Shown: piece after piece, positions 28,047 to 35,818 of the stretch
Layout: each line of letters opens with the position of its first letter
Numbering within the stretch: position 1 is the stretch's first letter
Assembly: GCA_023262185.1 (NCBI GenBank)
Contig: JALRDO010000004.1
Location: forward strand, 43,229-107,228
Length of the DNA: 64,000 bases
Direction of reading: 5' to 3'
DNA from: Flavobacteriaceae bacterium
Lineage (GTDB): Bacteria; Bacteroidota; Bacteroidia; Flavobacteriales; Flavobacteriaceae
Position numbers and translations under genes: made by a program
The notes under the pieces: generated by a model
The model's input: the letters and a program-made list of their open reading frames with translations, nothing else
The model's database searches: none
What the model was told of the DNA's origin: nothing

Positions 28047-28931
28047 ATGCGAGCGATAGTAATTTCTGGGGGCGGGAGTAAGGGAGCTTTTGCCGGAGGA
28101 GTGGCCCAATATCTTATAGAAGAACAAAAAAGAGACTACGATCTATTTGTGGGTACTTCAACAGGTAGCTTGCTTCTCATTCATTTGGCGTTAGGGAAAA
28201 TAGAGAAATTGCATTCGGTCTATAAAGAAGTAGATAGCGCTCAGATTTTCAATCTTAACCCTTTTTACACTAGAAAAAAGGAAGGGGCTATTCAACTAGA
28301 GATGAATCACTTTAATGTCTTGCGCAGTTTTCTGAGGGGAAATAAAACCTTTGGAGAAAGCAAGAATCTTAGGGCGTTTTTAGAAAGACATATAACTGCC
28401 TTCGAATTTGAATCAGTTAAGAAAAGCAGTAAGGATGTAATAGTCACGGTTTCTAATCTAAGTAAGAATGGAGTAGAATATAAATCGATTAAAGATTTCA
28501 GTTACGAAGATTTTCTAGATTGGATCTGGATATCAGCCAATTACATTCCATTTATGTCGTTGGTATCAAAAAACGGTTATGAGTATGCAGACGGTGGTTT
28601 AGGGAGTATTGTTTCAGTGGATCGCGCCATTGAAGCCGGTGCAAAGGAGATCGATATCATTGTCTTAAGGCAAGAGAAAAAACAAGCGCATCGTTTGCCT
28701 ACGTCTAACGCCTTTGATTTAATGCTGGGTATGTTTGGTTTTTCACTCGATCAGATCGAAGAGCATAATATTTCACTTGGTGAATTTCGAGCAAAATCAA
28801 TAGGAGTGAAGTTGAATTTCATCTACACCCCAACACTGCTCACTCAGAACCCTTTGCTTTTCGATCAAAAAAGAATGATTCGCTGGTGGCAGAGAGGTTA
28901 CTTGCATGCTAAGCAACACTTTAACCTATAG
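28047..28931 (+). CDS. Patatin-like phospholipase
   Basis: Serine-aspartate acyl hydrolase of the patatin family, 294 residues, no signal peptide, hence probably cytoplasmic. The oxyanion loop GGGSKGAF (8-15), nucleophile elbow GTSTG (Ser38) and catalytic Asp182 in YADGGLG are all present, so it should be active on phospholipids or acylglycerols. Its ATG is only 4 bp from the divergent recG start as annotated, and its promoter must then lie inside recG or recG starts further in. Converges with the next gene, 2 bp apart. Physiological substrate unknown. Confidence 0.9.
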   Translation: MRAIVISGGGSKGAFAGGVAQYLIEEQKRDYDLFVGTSTGSLLLIHLALGKIEKLHSVYKEVDSAQIFNLNPFYTRKKEGAIQLEMNHFNVLRSFLRGNKTFGESKNLRAFLERHITAFEFESVKKSSKDVIVTVSNLSKNGVEYKSIKDFSYEDFLDWIWISANYIPFMSLVSKNGYEYADGGLGSIVSVDRAIEAGAKEIDIIVLRQEKKQAHRLPTSNAFDLMLGMFGFSLDQIEEHNISLGEFRAKSIGVKLNFIYTPTLLTQNPLLFDQKRMIRWWQRGYLHAKQHFNL

Positions 28932-28933
28932 GG

Positions 28934-29656
28934 TTATTGTATCATCGCTTTTACTTCTTTATAAAAGCTTGAATGGTTTGGCGTTAGTCTAAGATACAAG
29001 GTGTCTGCAAGCGTACGAGAAAAGCTAAAGCGCTCAACCGGTTGATTAAGCTTTTCTGTAAAGGTTTTAAATAGGGCCTCTTTAAACGTGCTGTTTGTAG
29101 CGTTGTGAATGATTTCGAGCTGATAAAAAGGGTGGGCATTTAGGACAGTATCAATACTTTGAATGCGCTTGTCGGTATGCAGCGAATCTAATACTATTTG
29201 AGCGTTTTGAGTAAGAGGGAAACGCACTCCTCCTGGTTCTAGCACCATTCCTTTGGCTTTTGATACGAAGGGTCTAAGTTTTTTCAACGTTTCAATTAGA
29301 ATAGAATCGTGTCTTGTCAGTGCACTCTTCAAAAATTGATTTTGTTTCTCTAAAGAGCGCATGCTTTCGATCTGATCACCAATATTCATGATGTTGGTCA
29401 CCGATTGGTTGGCGAATTTGCTCAATCGCTCCATAAGTGCCTTATTGGTGGTCTTTAAATTGTCGGATTCAAACTTGTAGGTTTCGTTGATGGCTTCTAG
29501 TCTTGATACTTGCTGCTGAAGATCCCGAATAGTAGCTTCGTTGCGTTCTACAAGTGCGTTTAGTGCACGATTATCTTCTAATAAATCTGTTTTTTTTTGG
29601 GCTGTTACAAAAGGGATAACGAGTAAACCGAATATGAATAGTGAAATCCTTTTCAT
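28934..29656 (-). CDS. Secreted coiled-coil protein, degenerate relative of OmpA-family lipoprotein
   Basis: 240 residues. Signal peptide MKRISLFIFGLLVIPFVTAQ; then a long coiled coil (about 22-115) and a compact C-terminal domain. Residue spacing follows the OmpA-family lipoprotein at 33418-34281: a Leu/Asn-rich coiled coil, then ALTRHDSILIETL (there AITRRDSVNLALV), then a stretch like GMVLEPGGVRFPLTQNAQIVL (there KGVVFVSIADKLLF). The peptidoglycan-binding residues of OmpA (GHTDNVP... Asp and Arg) have no counterpart, so it probably does not bind diaminopimelate. I read it as a diverged paralogue; role unknown. It starts directly at the stop of the upstream M20 peptidase gene (0 bp gap). Confidence 0.65.
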   Translation of the reverse strand: MKRISLFIFGLLVIPFVTAQKKTDLLEDNRALNALVERNEATIRDLQQQVSRLEAINETYKFESDNLKTTNKALMERLSKFANQSVTNIMNIGDQIESMRSLEKQNQFLKSALTRHDSILIETLKKLRPFVSKAKGMVLEPGGVRFPLTQNAQIVLDSLHTDKRIQSIDTVLNAHPFYQLEIIHNATNSTFKEALFKTFTEKLNQPVERFSFSRTLADTLYLRLTPNHSSFYKEVKAMIQ

Positions 29657-30946
29657 TTAATTAGTAGCATTTAAATAATCTATGGTCATTTGACTTAAGA
29701 CCTTTACCCCATATATCATTCCTGATTCATCTATTTTAAAGTCTGGGGTGTGGTGTGGATAAGGGGTCTGATTCCCTGGCGTCATTCCGCCTAAAAAGAA
29801 AAAGAAGCCAGGTACATCACGCACAAAATAAGAGAAATCTTCTGCTCCAGTTGTGGCTTTGGTAAGCTTTACATTTTCTTTCCCCAACACTTTCTCTATG
29901 CTAGGAAGCATTTGGTACACAAGATCAGCATCGTTGTAGGTGATATCTGTCATTTCAGTGATTTCTACTTCAGCTGTTCCACCAAAAGCTTTTGCTATCT
30001 GCGGAACCATTTCATGCATACGTTCTTCAATCAAATCTCTCATGTCGTAGTCTAGCGTTCGAATGGTTCCAATGATCTCTGCAGTTTCTGGAATGATATT
30101 GAATCGCAATCCGGCCTTAATCTTTCCCACGCTAATAACAGCTGCTTCTTTTAGAAGATTAGATTCTCGGCTGATTAACGATTGTAAACCATCAATGATT
30201 TGCGAACTGATATAAATCGGGTCTACTCCAGACCATGGTTGAGATCCATGCGTTTGTTTGCCATTAACCTTGATTACAAATCGTTGTGCAGACGCCATGA
30301 GCCCCCCTGTTTTATAGCGTATAGTACCCACAGGGGTTTCTGAATTGATATGTAGACCAAATACAGCATCTACTTTTGGTTTTTCAAGAACTCCTTCTTT
30401 TACCATGAGTAGTGCTCCTCCTTGTTCCCCTGGAGGAGGACCTTCTTCGGCGGGCTGAAAAATGAACTTTACGGTACCTTTTAATTGGTCTTTGTGCTTC
30501 GAGAGAATTTCTGCAACCCCCATGAGTATCGCCGTATGTGTATCGTGTCCGCAAGCATGCATAACACCAGTTTCTTCTCCTAAAAACTGAGCCCTTACCA
30601 TTGATTTAAAGGGTAAATCATTTCTTTCAGTGACAGGCAGGGCGTCGATATCTGCGCGTAATGCGATAACCGGACCAGGCTGATTTCCTTTAAGTAGTCC
30701 AACCACACCGTTGTGTGCAACTCCTGTTGTGACATCTATACCTAAATCTCTAAGGTGTTTGGCAATTTTTTTTGCCGTTTCAACCTCTCTGTTACTGAGT
30801 TCAGGATGTTGGTGAAAATCTCTTCGCCATTCAATAACTTTTTTCTCAATGGCTTTAAACTCTTGATCTGAAGGATTTTGACCGTATGTCACTGAGAGTG
30901 TGAGGAAGAAAATTGAACTGAAAGCAGCCCTTAAAAAATGAAGCAT
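29657..30946 (-). CDS. M20D-family amidohydrolase/aminoacylase, secreted
   Basis: Zinc or manganese metallohydrolase of the M20D family (hippurate hydrolase, IAA-amino acid hydrolase, N-acyl amino acid amidohydrolase). 429 residues with signal peptide MLHFLRAAFSSIFFLTLSVTYGQ, so it acts in the periplasm or outside. Motifs: DFHQHPELSNREVETA, ALRADIDALPV, HACGHDTHTAILMG (metal ligands), PAEEGPPPGEQGGALLMVKEG (catalytic Glu), GLHINSETPVG, and TGAEDFSYF near the C-terminus. The lid/dimerisation domain (about 220-340) includes THGSQPWSGVDPI. Likely frees amino acids from N-acyl conjugates. Co-oriented, with no gap, with the coiled-coil protein downstream. Confidence 0.93.
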   Translation of the reverse strand: MLHFLRAAFSSIFFLTLSVTYGQNPSDQEFKAIEKKVIEWRRDFHQHPELSNREVETAKKIAKHLRDLGIDVTTGVAHNGVVGLLKGNQPGPVIALRADIDALPVTERNDLPFKSMVRAQFLGEETGVMHACGHDTHTAILMGVAEILSKHKDQLKGTVKFIFQPAEEGPPPGEQGGALLMVKEGVLEKPKVDAVFGLHINSETPVGTIRYKTGGLMASAQRFVIKVNGKQTHGSQPWSGVDPIYISSQIIDGLQSLISRESNLLKEAAVISVGKIKAGLRFNIIPETAEIIGTIRTLDYDMRDLIEERMHEMVPQIAKAFGGTAEVEITEMTDITYNDADLVYQMLPSIEKVLGKENVKLTKATTGAEDFSYFVRDVPGFFFFLGGMTPGNQTPYPHHTPDFKIDESGMIYGVKVLSQMTIDYLNATN

Positions 30947-31041
30947 GATTGAAGATTAAAAACTTGTTACTAAATATATAAAGAAGAAAGGGCACGACCT
31001 TAGCAAATTCAATAATTTCACTTTGCGAAAGAGAAAGGAGT

Positions 31042-33363
31042 ATGAAGTTTTTAGACGCTTTAAATGAGGCCCAGCGAAGTGCTGCTTTGCATAAAGATGG
31101 GCCTTCTATGGTGATTGCTGGTGCCGGCTCAGGAAAGACACGAGTCCTGACCTATCGCATTGCTCATTTAATTGAAAATGGAGTAGACTCATTCTCCATT
31201 CTAGCCCTAACATTCACCAATAAGGCAGCTCGTGAAATGAAAGCCAGAATTGGTGCTTTAGTAGGCGAGTCTGAAGCTAAGAACCTTTGGATGGGTACCT
31301 TTCACTCCGTTTTTGCGAGGCTTTTGCGGTCGGATGGGCATCACCTAGGCTTTCCAAGCAACTTTAGTATATACGACACTCAAGATTCACAACGCCTTAT
31401 CAATTCGATTATCAAAGAAATGGGGCTTGATAAGGATGTCTATAAATACAAGCAAATACAACAGCGTATTTCATCGTACAAAAACAACCTAATCACGGTG
31501 AAGGCTTATTTTCAAAACCCTGAACTTCAAGAGGCTGATGCCATTGCCAGGCGCCCTCGTCTAGGGGATATCTATAAGGAGTATGTCGATCGCTGTTTTC
31601 GTGCTGGCGCCATGGATTTTGACGATCTATTACTTCGTACCAATGAACTCCTTAATCGTTTTCCTGAGGTGCTGTTGAAGTATCAGGAAAGATTCAAATA
31701 CATACTTGTCGACGAGTATCAGGATACCAATCATTCGCAGTATCTAATTGTTAGAGCCTTGTCAGATCGCTATCAAAACATTTGTGTGGTGGGGGATGAT
31801 GCTCAGAGCATTTACTCCTTTAGAGGTGCGAATCTTGATAATATGCTAAATTTTCAGCGCGATTACGAAGGAGTAGAGGTGTATAGACTAGAACAAAACT
31901 ACCGATCAACCTCTACCATTGTGAAAGCAGCAAATTCTGTTATCGCGAACAACAGAGACCAGCTAAAGAAAAACGTTTGGACTTCAAATGAGCTTGGGAA
32001 TAAAATTGTGGTACATAGAAGTCCTACCGATGCAGATGAGGGGCGCTATGTAGCGAGCACTATCTTTGAAACTAAGATGAACACACAGTGTTCAAACGGG
32101 GATTTCGCCATCCTGTACCGCACTAATTCACAGTCTCGAGCGATTGAGGATGCGTTGAGAAAGAGAGATATTCCTTATCGGATTTATGGAGGACTTTCGT
32201 TTTATCAGCGTAAAGAAATAAAGGATGTACTCGCTTATTTACGTTTAGTGGTAAATCCAAAAGATGAAGAGGCCTTTATGAGAGTAGTTAATTTTCCTGC
32301 TCGAGGAATCGGACAAACCACACTTGAAAAACTTTCGGTCGCTGCAAGAGCCAACGGGTTTTCAATTTTCGAGTTTGCAGAGGATCAAAATCAGCTTAAA
32401 TCGGCTTCTATTACGTCTTCGATTCGTTCTAAACTGGAGCAGTTCTGTATAATGGTAAGGAGCTTCCAGATTTTTAGTAACGATCACAATGCCTTTGAAA
32501 CTGCTGATCACATTGCCCGAAAAACAGGGCTTATTCAAGAATTTAAAAAGGACGGTACGCCAGAAGGCATAACCCGTCTTGAAAATATTGAAGAATTACT
32601 TAACGGAATTCAAGATTTTGTCGAAGGACAAAAGGAGATTGACGGTGCAACGGGTTCTATTCATGAGTTCTTAGAAGATGTAGCCCTTGCTACTGACCTT
32701 GACAATGCTACTGATACTGATGATCGGGTGGCGTTAATGACCATTCACCTTGCAAAAGGCTTAGAATTTAATACCGTCTTTGTGGTAGGTATGGAAGAAG
32801 ACTTGTTTCCTTCAGCTATGAGCATGAATACGCGTTCTGAATTGGAAGAAGAGAGGCGTTTGTTTTATGTGGCCTTAACCAGGGCAGAGCACCAAGCCTA
32901 TCTTACTTACACCATCAATAGGTACCGATGGGGAAAACTTATTGATGCCGAACCCAGTCGATTTATTTCTGAGATAGACGAGCAATATGTCGATAATCAG
33001 ACCGTAGATTTCGGTGGTGCTGTTCGCCGATTCGTAGACCCATCACTTTTTGGAGAAGTGGATAACAGTAAACTTCGCACAGTGAAACCTAAAGGCAATA
33101 TGCCAGAAGAACGCAAAAAACCAACAGAAGATCAGCTAAGAAGATTGAGAAAATTAAAGCCACAGTCTTCTAGCACAACAACGTCAAGCACACAATACGA
33201 GGATCTTGTTGTGGGTTCCAAAGTGAATCATGAGCGTTTTGGGTATGGTGTGGTGAAAGCAATTGAAGGAGTGGGGCCAGAACGCAAGGCTGAGATAGAA
33301 TTTGATTCGGGTGGGGTTAAAAAATTATTGCTTCGTTTCGCAAAGCTTAATTTAATCTCATAA
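31042..33363 (+). CDS. uvrD: UvrD/PcrA/Rep-family DNA helicase
   Basis: Superfamily 1A 3'-5' helicase used in nucleotide excision and mismatch repair and in clearing replication obstacles. 773 residues. Motifs: Q-motif LNEAQRSAA, Walker A AGAGSGKTRVLTYRIA (about 27-42), Ia LTFTNKAAREMK, II ILVDEYQDTNHSQ, III VGDDAQSIYSFRGA, IV LEQNYRST, V VALMTIHLAKGLEF, VI ALTRAEHQAYLTY. The C-terminal tail has a Tudor-like fold (VNHERFGYGVVKAIEG), found in PcrA/UvrD, where it contacts RNA polymerase. AAAGGAGT about 5 bp before the ATG is an unusually good Shine-Dalgarno sequence for this phylum and supports the start. Whether it is UvrD, PcrA or Rep by function is not decidable here. Confidence 0.95.
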   Translation: MKFLDALNEAQRSAALHKDGPSMVIAGAGSGKTRVLTYRIAHLIENGVDSFSILALTFTNKAAREMKARIGALVGESEAKNLWMGTFHSVFARLLRSDGHHLGFPSNFSIYDTQDSQRLINSIIKEMGLDKDVYKYKQIQQRISSYKNNLITVKAYFQNPELQEADAIARRPRLGDIYKEYVDRCFRAGAMDFDDLLLRTNELLNRFPEVLLKYQERFKYILVDEYQDTNHSQYLIVRALSDRYQNICVVGDDAQSIYSFRGANLDNMLNFQRDYEGVEVYRLEQNYRSTSTIVKAANSVIANNRDQLKKNVWTSNELGNKIVVHRSPTDADEGRYVASTIFETKMNTQCSNGDFAILYRTNSQSRAIEDALRKRDIPYRIYGGLSFYQRKEIKDVLAYLRLVVNPKDEEAFMRVVNFPARGIGQTTLEKLSVAARANGFSIFEFAEDQNQLKSASITSSIRSKLEQFCIMVRSFQIFSNDHNAFETADHIARKTGLIQEFKKDGTPEGITRLENIEELLNGIQDFVEGQKEIDGATGSIHEFLEDVALATDLDNATDTDDRVALMTIHLAKGLEFNTVFVVGMEEDLFPSAMSMNTRSELEEERRLFYVALTRAEHQAYLTYTINRYRWGKLIDAEPSRFISEIDEQYVDNQTVDFGGAVRRFVDPSLFGEVDNSKLRTVKPKGNMPEERKKPTEDQLRRLRKLKPQSSSTTTSSTQYEDLVVGSKVNHERFGYGVVKAIEGVGPERKAEIEFDSGGVKKLLLRFAKLNLIS

Positions 33364-33367
33364 AAAA

Positions 33368-33390
33368 CCCCCCAATTTTGGAGGGCTTTT
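33368..33390 (+). terminator. Intrinsic terminator after uvrD
   Basis: CCCCCCAA (33368-33375) pairs with TTGGAGGG (33378-33385) with one mismatch, followed by CTTTT. Four bases after the uvrD stop. Confidence 0.7.
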
Positions 33391-33417
33391 GTAGTTCTAG
33401 TGGTAAAGTGATTTTAC

Positions 33418-34281
33418 TTAATTAATAGCAGGATCTTTCATGCCGTCTTCAATCATTGAATAGAACTGGTCAAGTTTTGGTAAAACTACAATTCTAGTTC
33501 TTCTATTGCGTGCTCGATTCGCAGCAGAATTGTTTTCAACTAGAGGAGCGTAATAACTTCTTCCTGCTGCAGTCATGCGTTTTGGGTCTACCTTAAACTC
33601 GTTTTGTAAAATGCGAACAATTGCGGTTGCACGTTTTACCGATAAATCCCAGTTGTCTTTAATTTCAGCATTTGTTTTGTAAGGAACATTATCCGTGTGT
33701 CCTTCCACCATAAATTCAAAATCAGGCTTTGCATTAACCACAGTAGCTACTTTTCCTAGTACACGTTTTGCTTCAGCTGATACGCTGTAACTCCCACTTT
33801 GGAATAAAAGTTTATCCGCTATTGAAACGAAAACCACTCCCTTTTCTACATTGATCTCAATGTCTTGATCGTTTAAGTTTCCGAGTGCGCCTTTAAGACT
33901 AGCAACTAGAGCAAGGTTTACAGAATCTCTTCTAGTAATAGCGCTTTGAAGCTTATTTATAGTTAACTCTTTCTCTTTTAGACTCTCGAGTGTTTTTTCA
34001 AGGTTTTCAGCACCTTTAGAGGTAAGGGTGGTGAAATTGTCCATGTTATTGATCAAATCTTGGTTATTTGATCTTAAGAAACTGTTCTGTTCTGAAAGGG
34101 CTTTAACCTGAGCCTCATACTTTCCTATTTCAGAAGCATAATCGTTCATGGTTCTTTTAGTTGAAGCCAATTCAGCCTTTGTACTTTCTAAATCTTTGTT
34201 TACGGTATTGAATCGTTTTGAAGAGACACAAGACCCTAAGGTGAGTGCAGCAATTGCAACAGTTAAAACTTTTAATTTCAT
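33418..34281 (-). CDS. OmpA-family peptidoglycan-binding lipoprotein
   Basis: Outer-membrane lipoprotein that tethers the membrane to peptidoglycan. I start at the ATG at 34281 (287 residues): MKLKVLTVAIAALTLGSC is a lipoprotein signal with lipobox LGSC, while the longer frame to 34329 has only a GTG and runs across the promoter. After the signal come a coiled coil (about 25-120; KDLESTKAELASTKRTMNDY) and a C-terminal OmpA domain (about 155-275) with FQSGSYSVSAEAKRVLGKVA, FEFMVEGHTDNVPY, WDLSVKRATAIVRIL and NRARNRRTRIVVLP, which includes the diaminopimelate-binding Asp and Arg. A Braun-lipoprotein-like role is likely. Preceded by a strong -24/-12-like element. Confidence 0.93.
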   Translation of the reverse strand: MKLKVLTVAIAALTLGSCVSSKRFNTVNKDLESTKAELASTKRTMNDYASEIGKYEAQVKALSEQNSFLRSNNQDLINNMDNFTTLTSKGAENLEKTLESLKEKELTINKLQSAITRRDSVNLALVASLKGALGNLNDQDIEINVEKGVVFVSIADKLLFQSGSYSVSAEAKRVLGKVATVVNAKPDFEFMVEGHTDNVPYKTNAEIKDNWDLSVKRATAIVRILQNEFKVDPKRMTAAGRSYYAPLVENNSAANRARNRRTRIVVLPKLDQFYSMIEDGMKDPAIN

Positions 34282-34309
34282 GAGAATGTATTTTACAACC
34301 TTAAAAGTA

Positions 34310-34326
34310 GCAAATACTTTGCCAAA
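34310..34326 (-). promoter_or_regulatory. -24/-12 (sigma-54-like) promoter for the ompA-family gene
   Basis: On the minus strand TTTGGCAAAGTATTTGC has GG (34323-34322), exactly ten bases, then GC (34311-34310), and flanks resembling YTGGCAnn-N4-TTGC. Start of RNA would be near 34298, 17 nt before the ATG at 34281. A TAnnTTTG box with proper spacing is absent. Sigma-54 use is inferred from pattern only. Confidence 0.5.
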
Positions 34327-34340
34327 CACAGAATACCTCC

Positions 34341-35339
34341 CTAGTATTTTAAAATCTTTTTGCGATTTAGGATAAAGTGCTGAATGACAATAGATAAAGG
34401 TTTTCGCATTCGAAACCTAGGCTGAATACTACGCCTTTGCTTTACGAGGCGGGGTAGGGCAAAATAGAAACTGAAATGGGCTTTTATAATAGCAAGGGTA
34501 TGTTTGGGTTTGCCTTGAAAGAGAAATACAATTCCGGCTATTCCGTCCAACACCAGCCTATTCAGTATGATAAAAGGTAGTTCAATAGCAAGAAGGTTCT
34601 TTACCAAAGTAAAGAGTGAATTTCTAAAATTGAGATAGGTTTTAAAGGGATTGTGATTGGTTAGGGTAGATCCGCCTAGATGATATACAGTGCTTTTTGA
34701 AGTGTAAAGAAGCTTTAAACCTCGATGATGAAGTCTCCAACACAAATCAATCTCTTCTTGATGGGCAAAATAGGTGGTGTCAAAGCCTCCTGCCTCTTCA
34801 AAAGCTGAGCGTTTTATGAACATACATGCTCCTGTAGTCCAAAACACTTCTATTTCATCGTCGTATTGCCCGTTGTCTTTCTCAATGCGTTGAAAGAGTC
34901 TCCCGCGACAATAGGGGTATCCTAAATAATCCAAAAATCCACCCGCGGCACCCGCATACTCAAAATAGTCTGGTTGCCTTTCACTTCTAACTTTTGGTTG
35001 TACAGCGGCGATATCGGGATTTGTTTTAAGAACCTCAAGTGGTCGTGAGATATAATTAGTAGTGACACGTACATCCGAATTGAGCAAACACCAATAGGGC
35101 TCATTAACCTTTGTGAGACCTTCATTATAGCCTCTGGCAAACCCGTAATTTTTTGATAATGAAATGACCGTTAGTTGGTCTATATATTGCGTTTTTAACC
35201 AGTCGACTGAATCGTCTTCAGATCTATTGTCAATAACATAAATAGAGGCTTCAGTAGAATGCGAAATGACTGAAGGAAGGAATTCTTGTAAAAGGTTTCT
35301 TCCGTTGTAATTCAATATGACTACCGCAATTTCTTTCAT
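34341..35339 (-). CDS. Glycosyltransferase family 2
   Basis: 332-residue GT-A-fold transferase, probably building a cell-surface glycan. Start EIAVVILNYNGRNLLQEFLP and VIDNRSEDDSVDWL are the nucleotide-sugar-binding beginning; LLNSDVRV holds the NSD form of the DxD motif (about 92-95); GACMFIKRSAFEEAGGFD and YFAHQEEIDLCWRLHHRG form the acceptor/catalytic region. The C-terminal 70 residues are hydrophobic and basic (FILNRLVLDGIAGIVFLFQG) and may lie on the membrane. It resembles rhamnosyltransferase-like GT2 proteins, but donor and acceptor are not readable. It follows the PD-(D/E)XK gene by 3 bp. Confidence 0.9.
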   Translation of the reverse strand: MKEIAVVILNYNGRNLLQEFLPSVISHSTEASIYVIDNRSEDDSVDWLKTQYIDQLTVISLSKNYGFARGYNEGLTKVNEPYWCLLNSDVRVTTNYISRPLEVLKTNPDIAAVQPKVRSERQPDYFEYAGAAGGFLDYLGYPYCRGRLFQRIEKDNGQYDDEIEVFWTTGACMFIKRSAFEEAGGFDTTYFAHQEEIDLCWRLHHRGLKLLYTSKSTVYHLGGSTLTNHNPFKTYLNFRNSLFTLVKNLLAIELPFIILNRLVLDGIAGIVFLFQGKPKHTLAIIKAHFSFYFALPRLVKQRRSIQPRFRMRKPLSIVIQHFILNRKKILKY

Positions 35340-35342
35340 AGA

Positions 35343-35792
35343 CTATACTAAGTTTGGGGCAGCATTGATCTGATGGTATTCTAATTTTTCTGAATCCCAT
35401 TCAAAATAATAGTGTTGCATTCCATTGGTTAGTGCTAAATATCGCGATTTTAAGTCGTAGGCATAGCGCAAGAGCTGAGCTATTGCATCTTCATTTATGG
35501 TGATCTCGCTAGCCTTGCATTCTACAACTAATAAAATGGAATGGTCGTTATTAACGACTGCAATATCATATCGAGAGGCCTTCATTGCTGTCATGACTTT
35601 CTTTTCTAATAGAATGCGCTGAGGCCGCACGCCGCATTGAGAGATCAAATAATGCACATAGTGCTGCCTAACCCACTCTTCTGAAGTTAAGGCGAGATAT
35701 TTTTTTCGGATATTATCCCAGATGAGCGTGCGGTTTTCGGTATTTTTAACCCTAAACCGAGCCGAAGGCAAGTTCAAAATGGCGAGTTCCAT
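35343..35792 (-). CDS. Small PD-(D/E)XK nuclease-fold protein (HsdR N-terminal type)
   Basis: 149 residues, no signal peptide. A stand-alone version of the nuclease domain found at the N-terminus of type I restriction subunit R (HSDR_N_2 type). The catalytic pattern is complete: D76 in SRYDIAVV, then E91 and K93 in LLVVECKA, giving D-x14-E-x-K. No helicase, methylase or specificity subunit lies nearby, so it is not part of a restriction system here. I recall such small proteins beside holA in other flavobacteria, which points to a housekeeping DNA role, but none is proven. It starts 26 bp from divergent holA and is co-transcribed with the glycosyltransferase. Confidence 0.75.
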   Translation of the reverse strand: MELAILNLPSARFRVKNTENRTLIWDNIRKKYLALTSEEWVRQHYVHYLISQCGVRPQRILLEKKVMTAMKASRYDIAVVNNDHSILLVVECKASEITINEDAIAQLLRYAYDLKSRYLALTNGMQHYYFEWDSEKLEYHQINAAPNLV

Positions 35793-35818
35793 AAGGCGAT
35801 CAAAAGTACCATTTTCCT

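Noticed and set aside
34282..34329. Extended N-terminus of the OmpA-family lipoprotein from a GTG
   Set aside because: It would put 16 residues before a clean lipoprotein signal and covers the -24/-12 element.
35343..35792. Remnant of a type I restriction-modification system
   Set aside because: Only the nuclease domain is present, complete in itself with start, stop and catalytic residues; no hsdM, hsdS or helicase motifs lie nearby.
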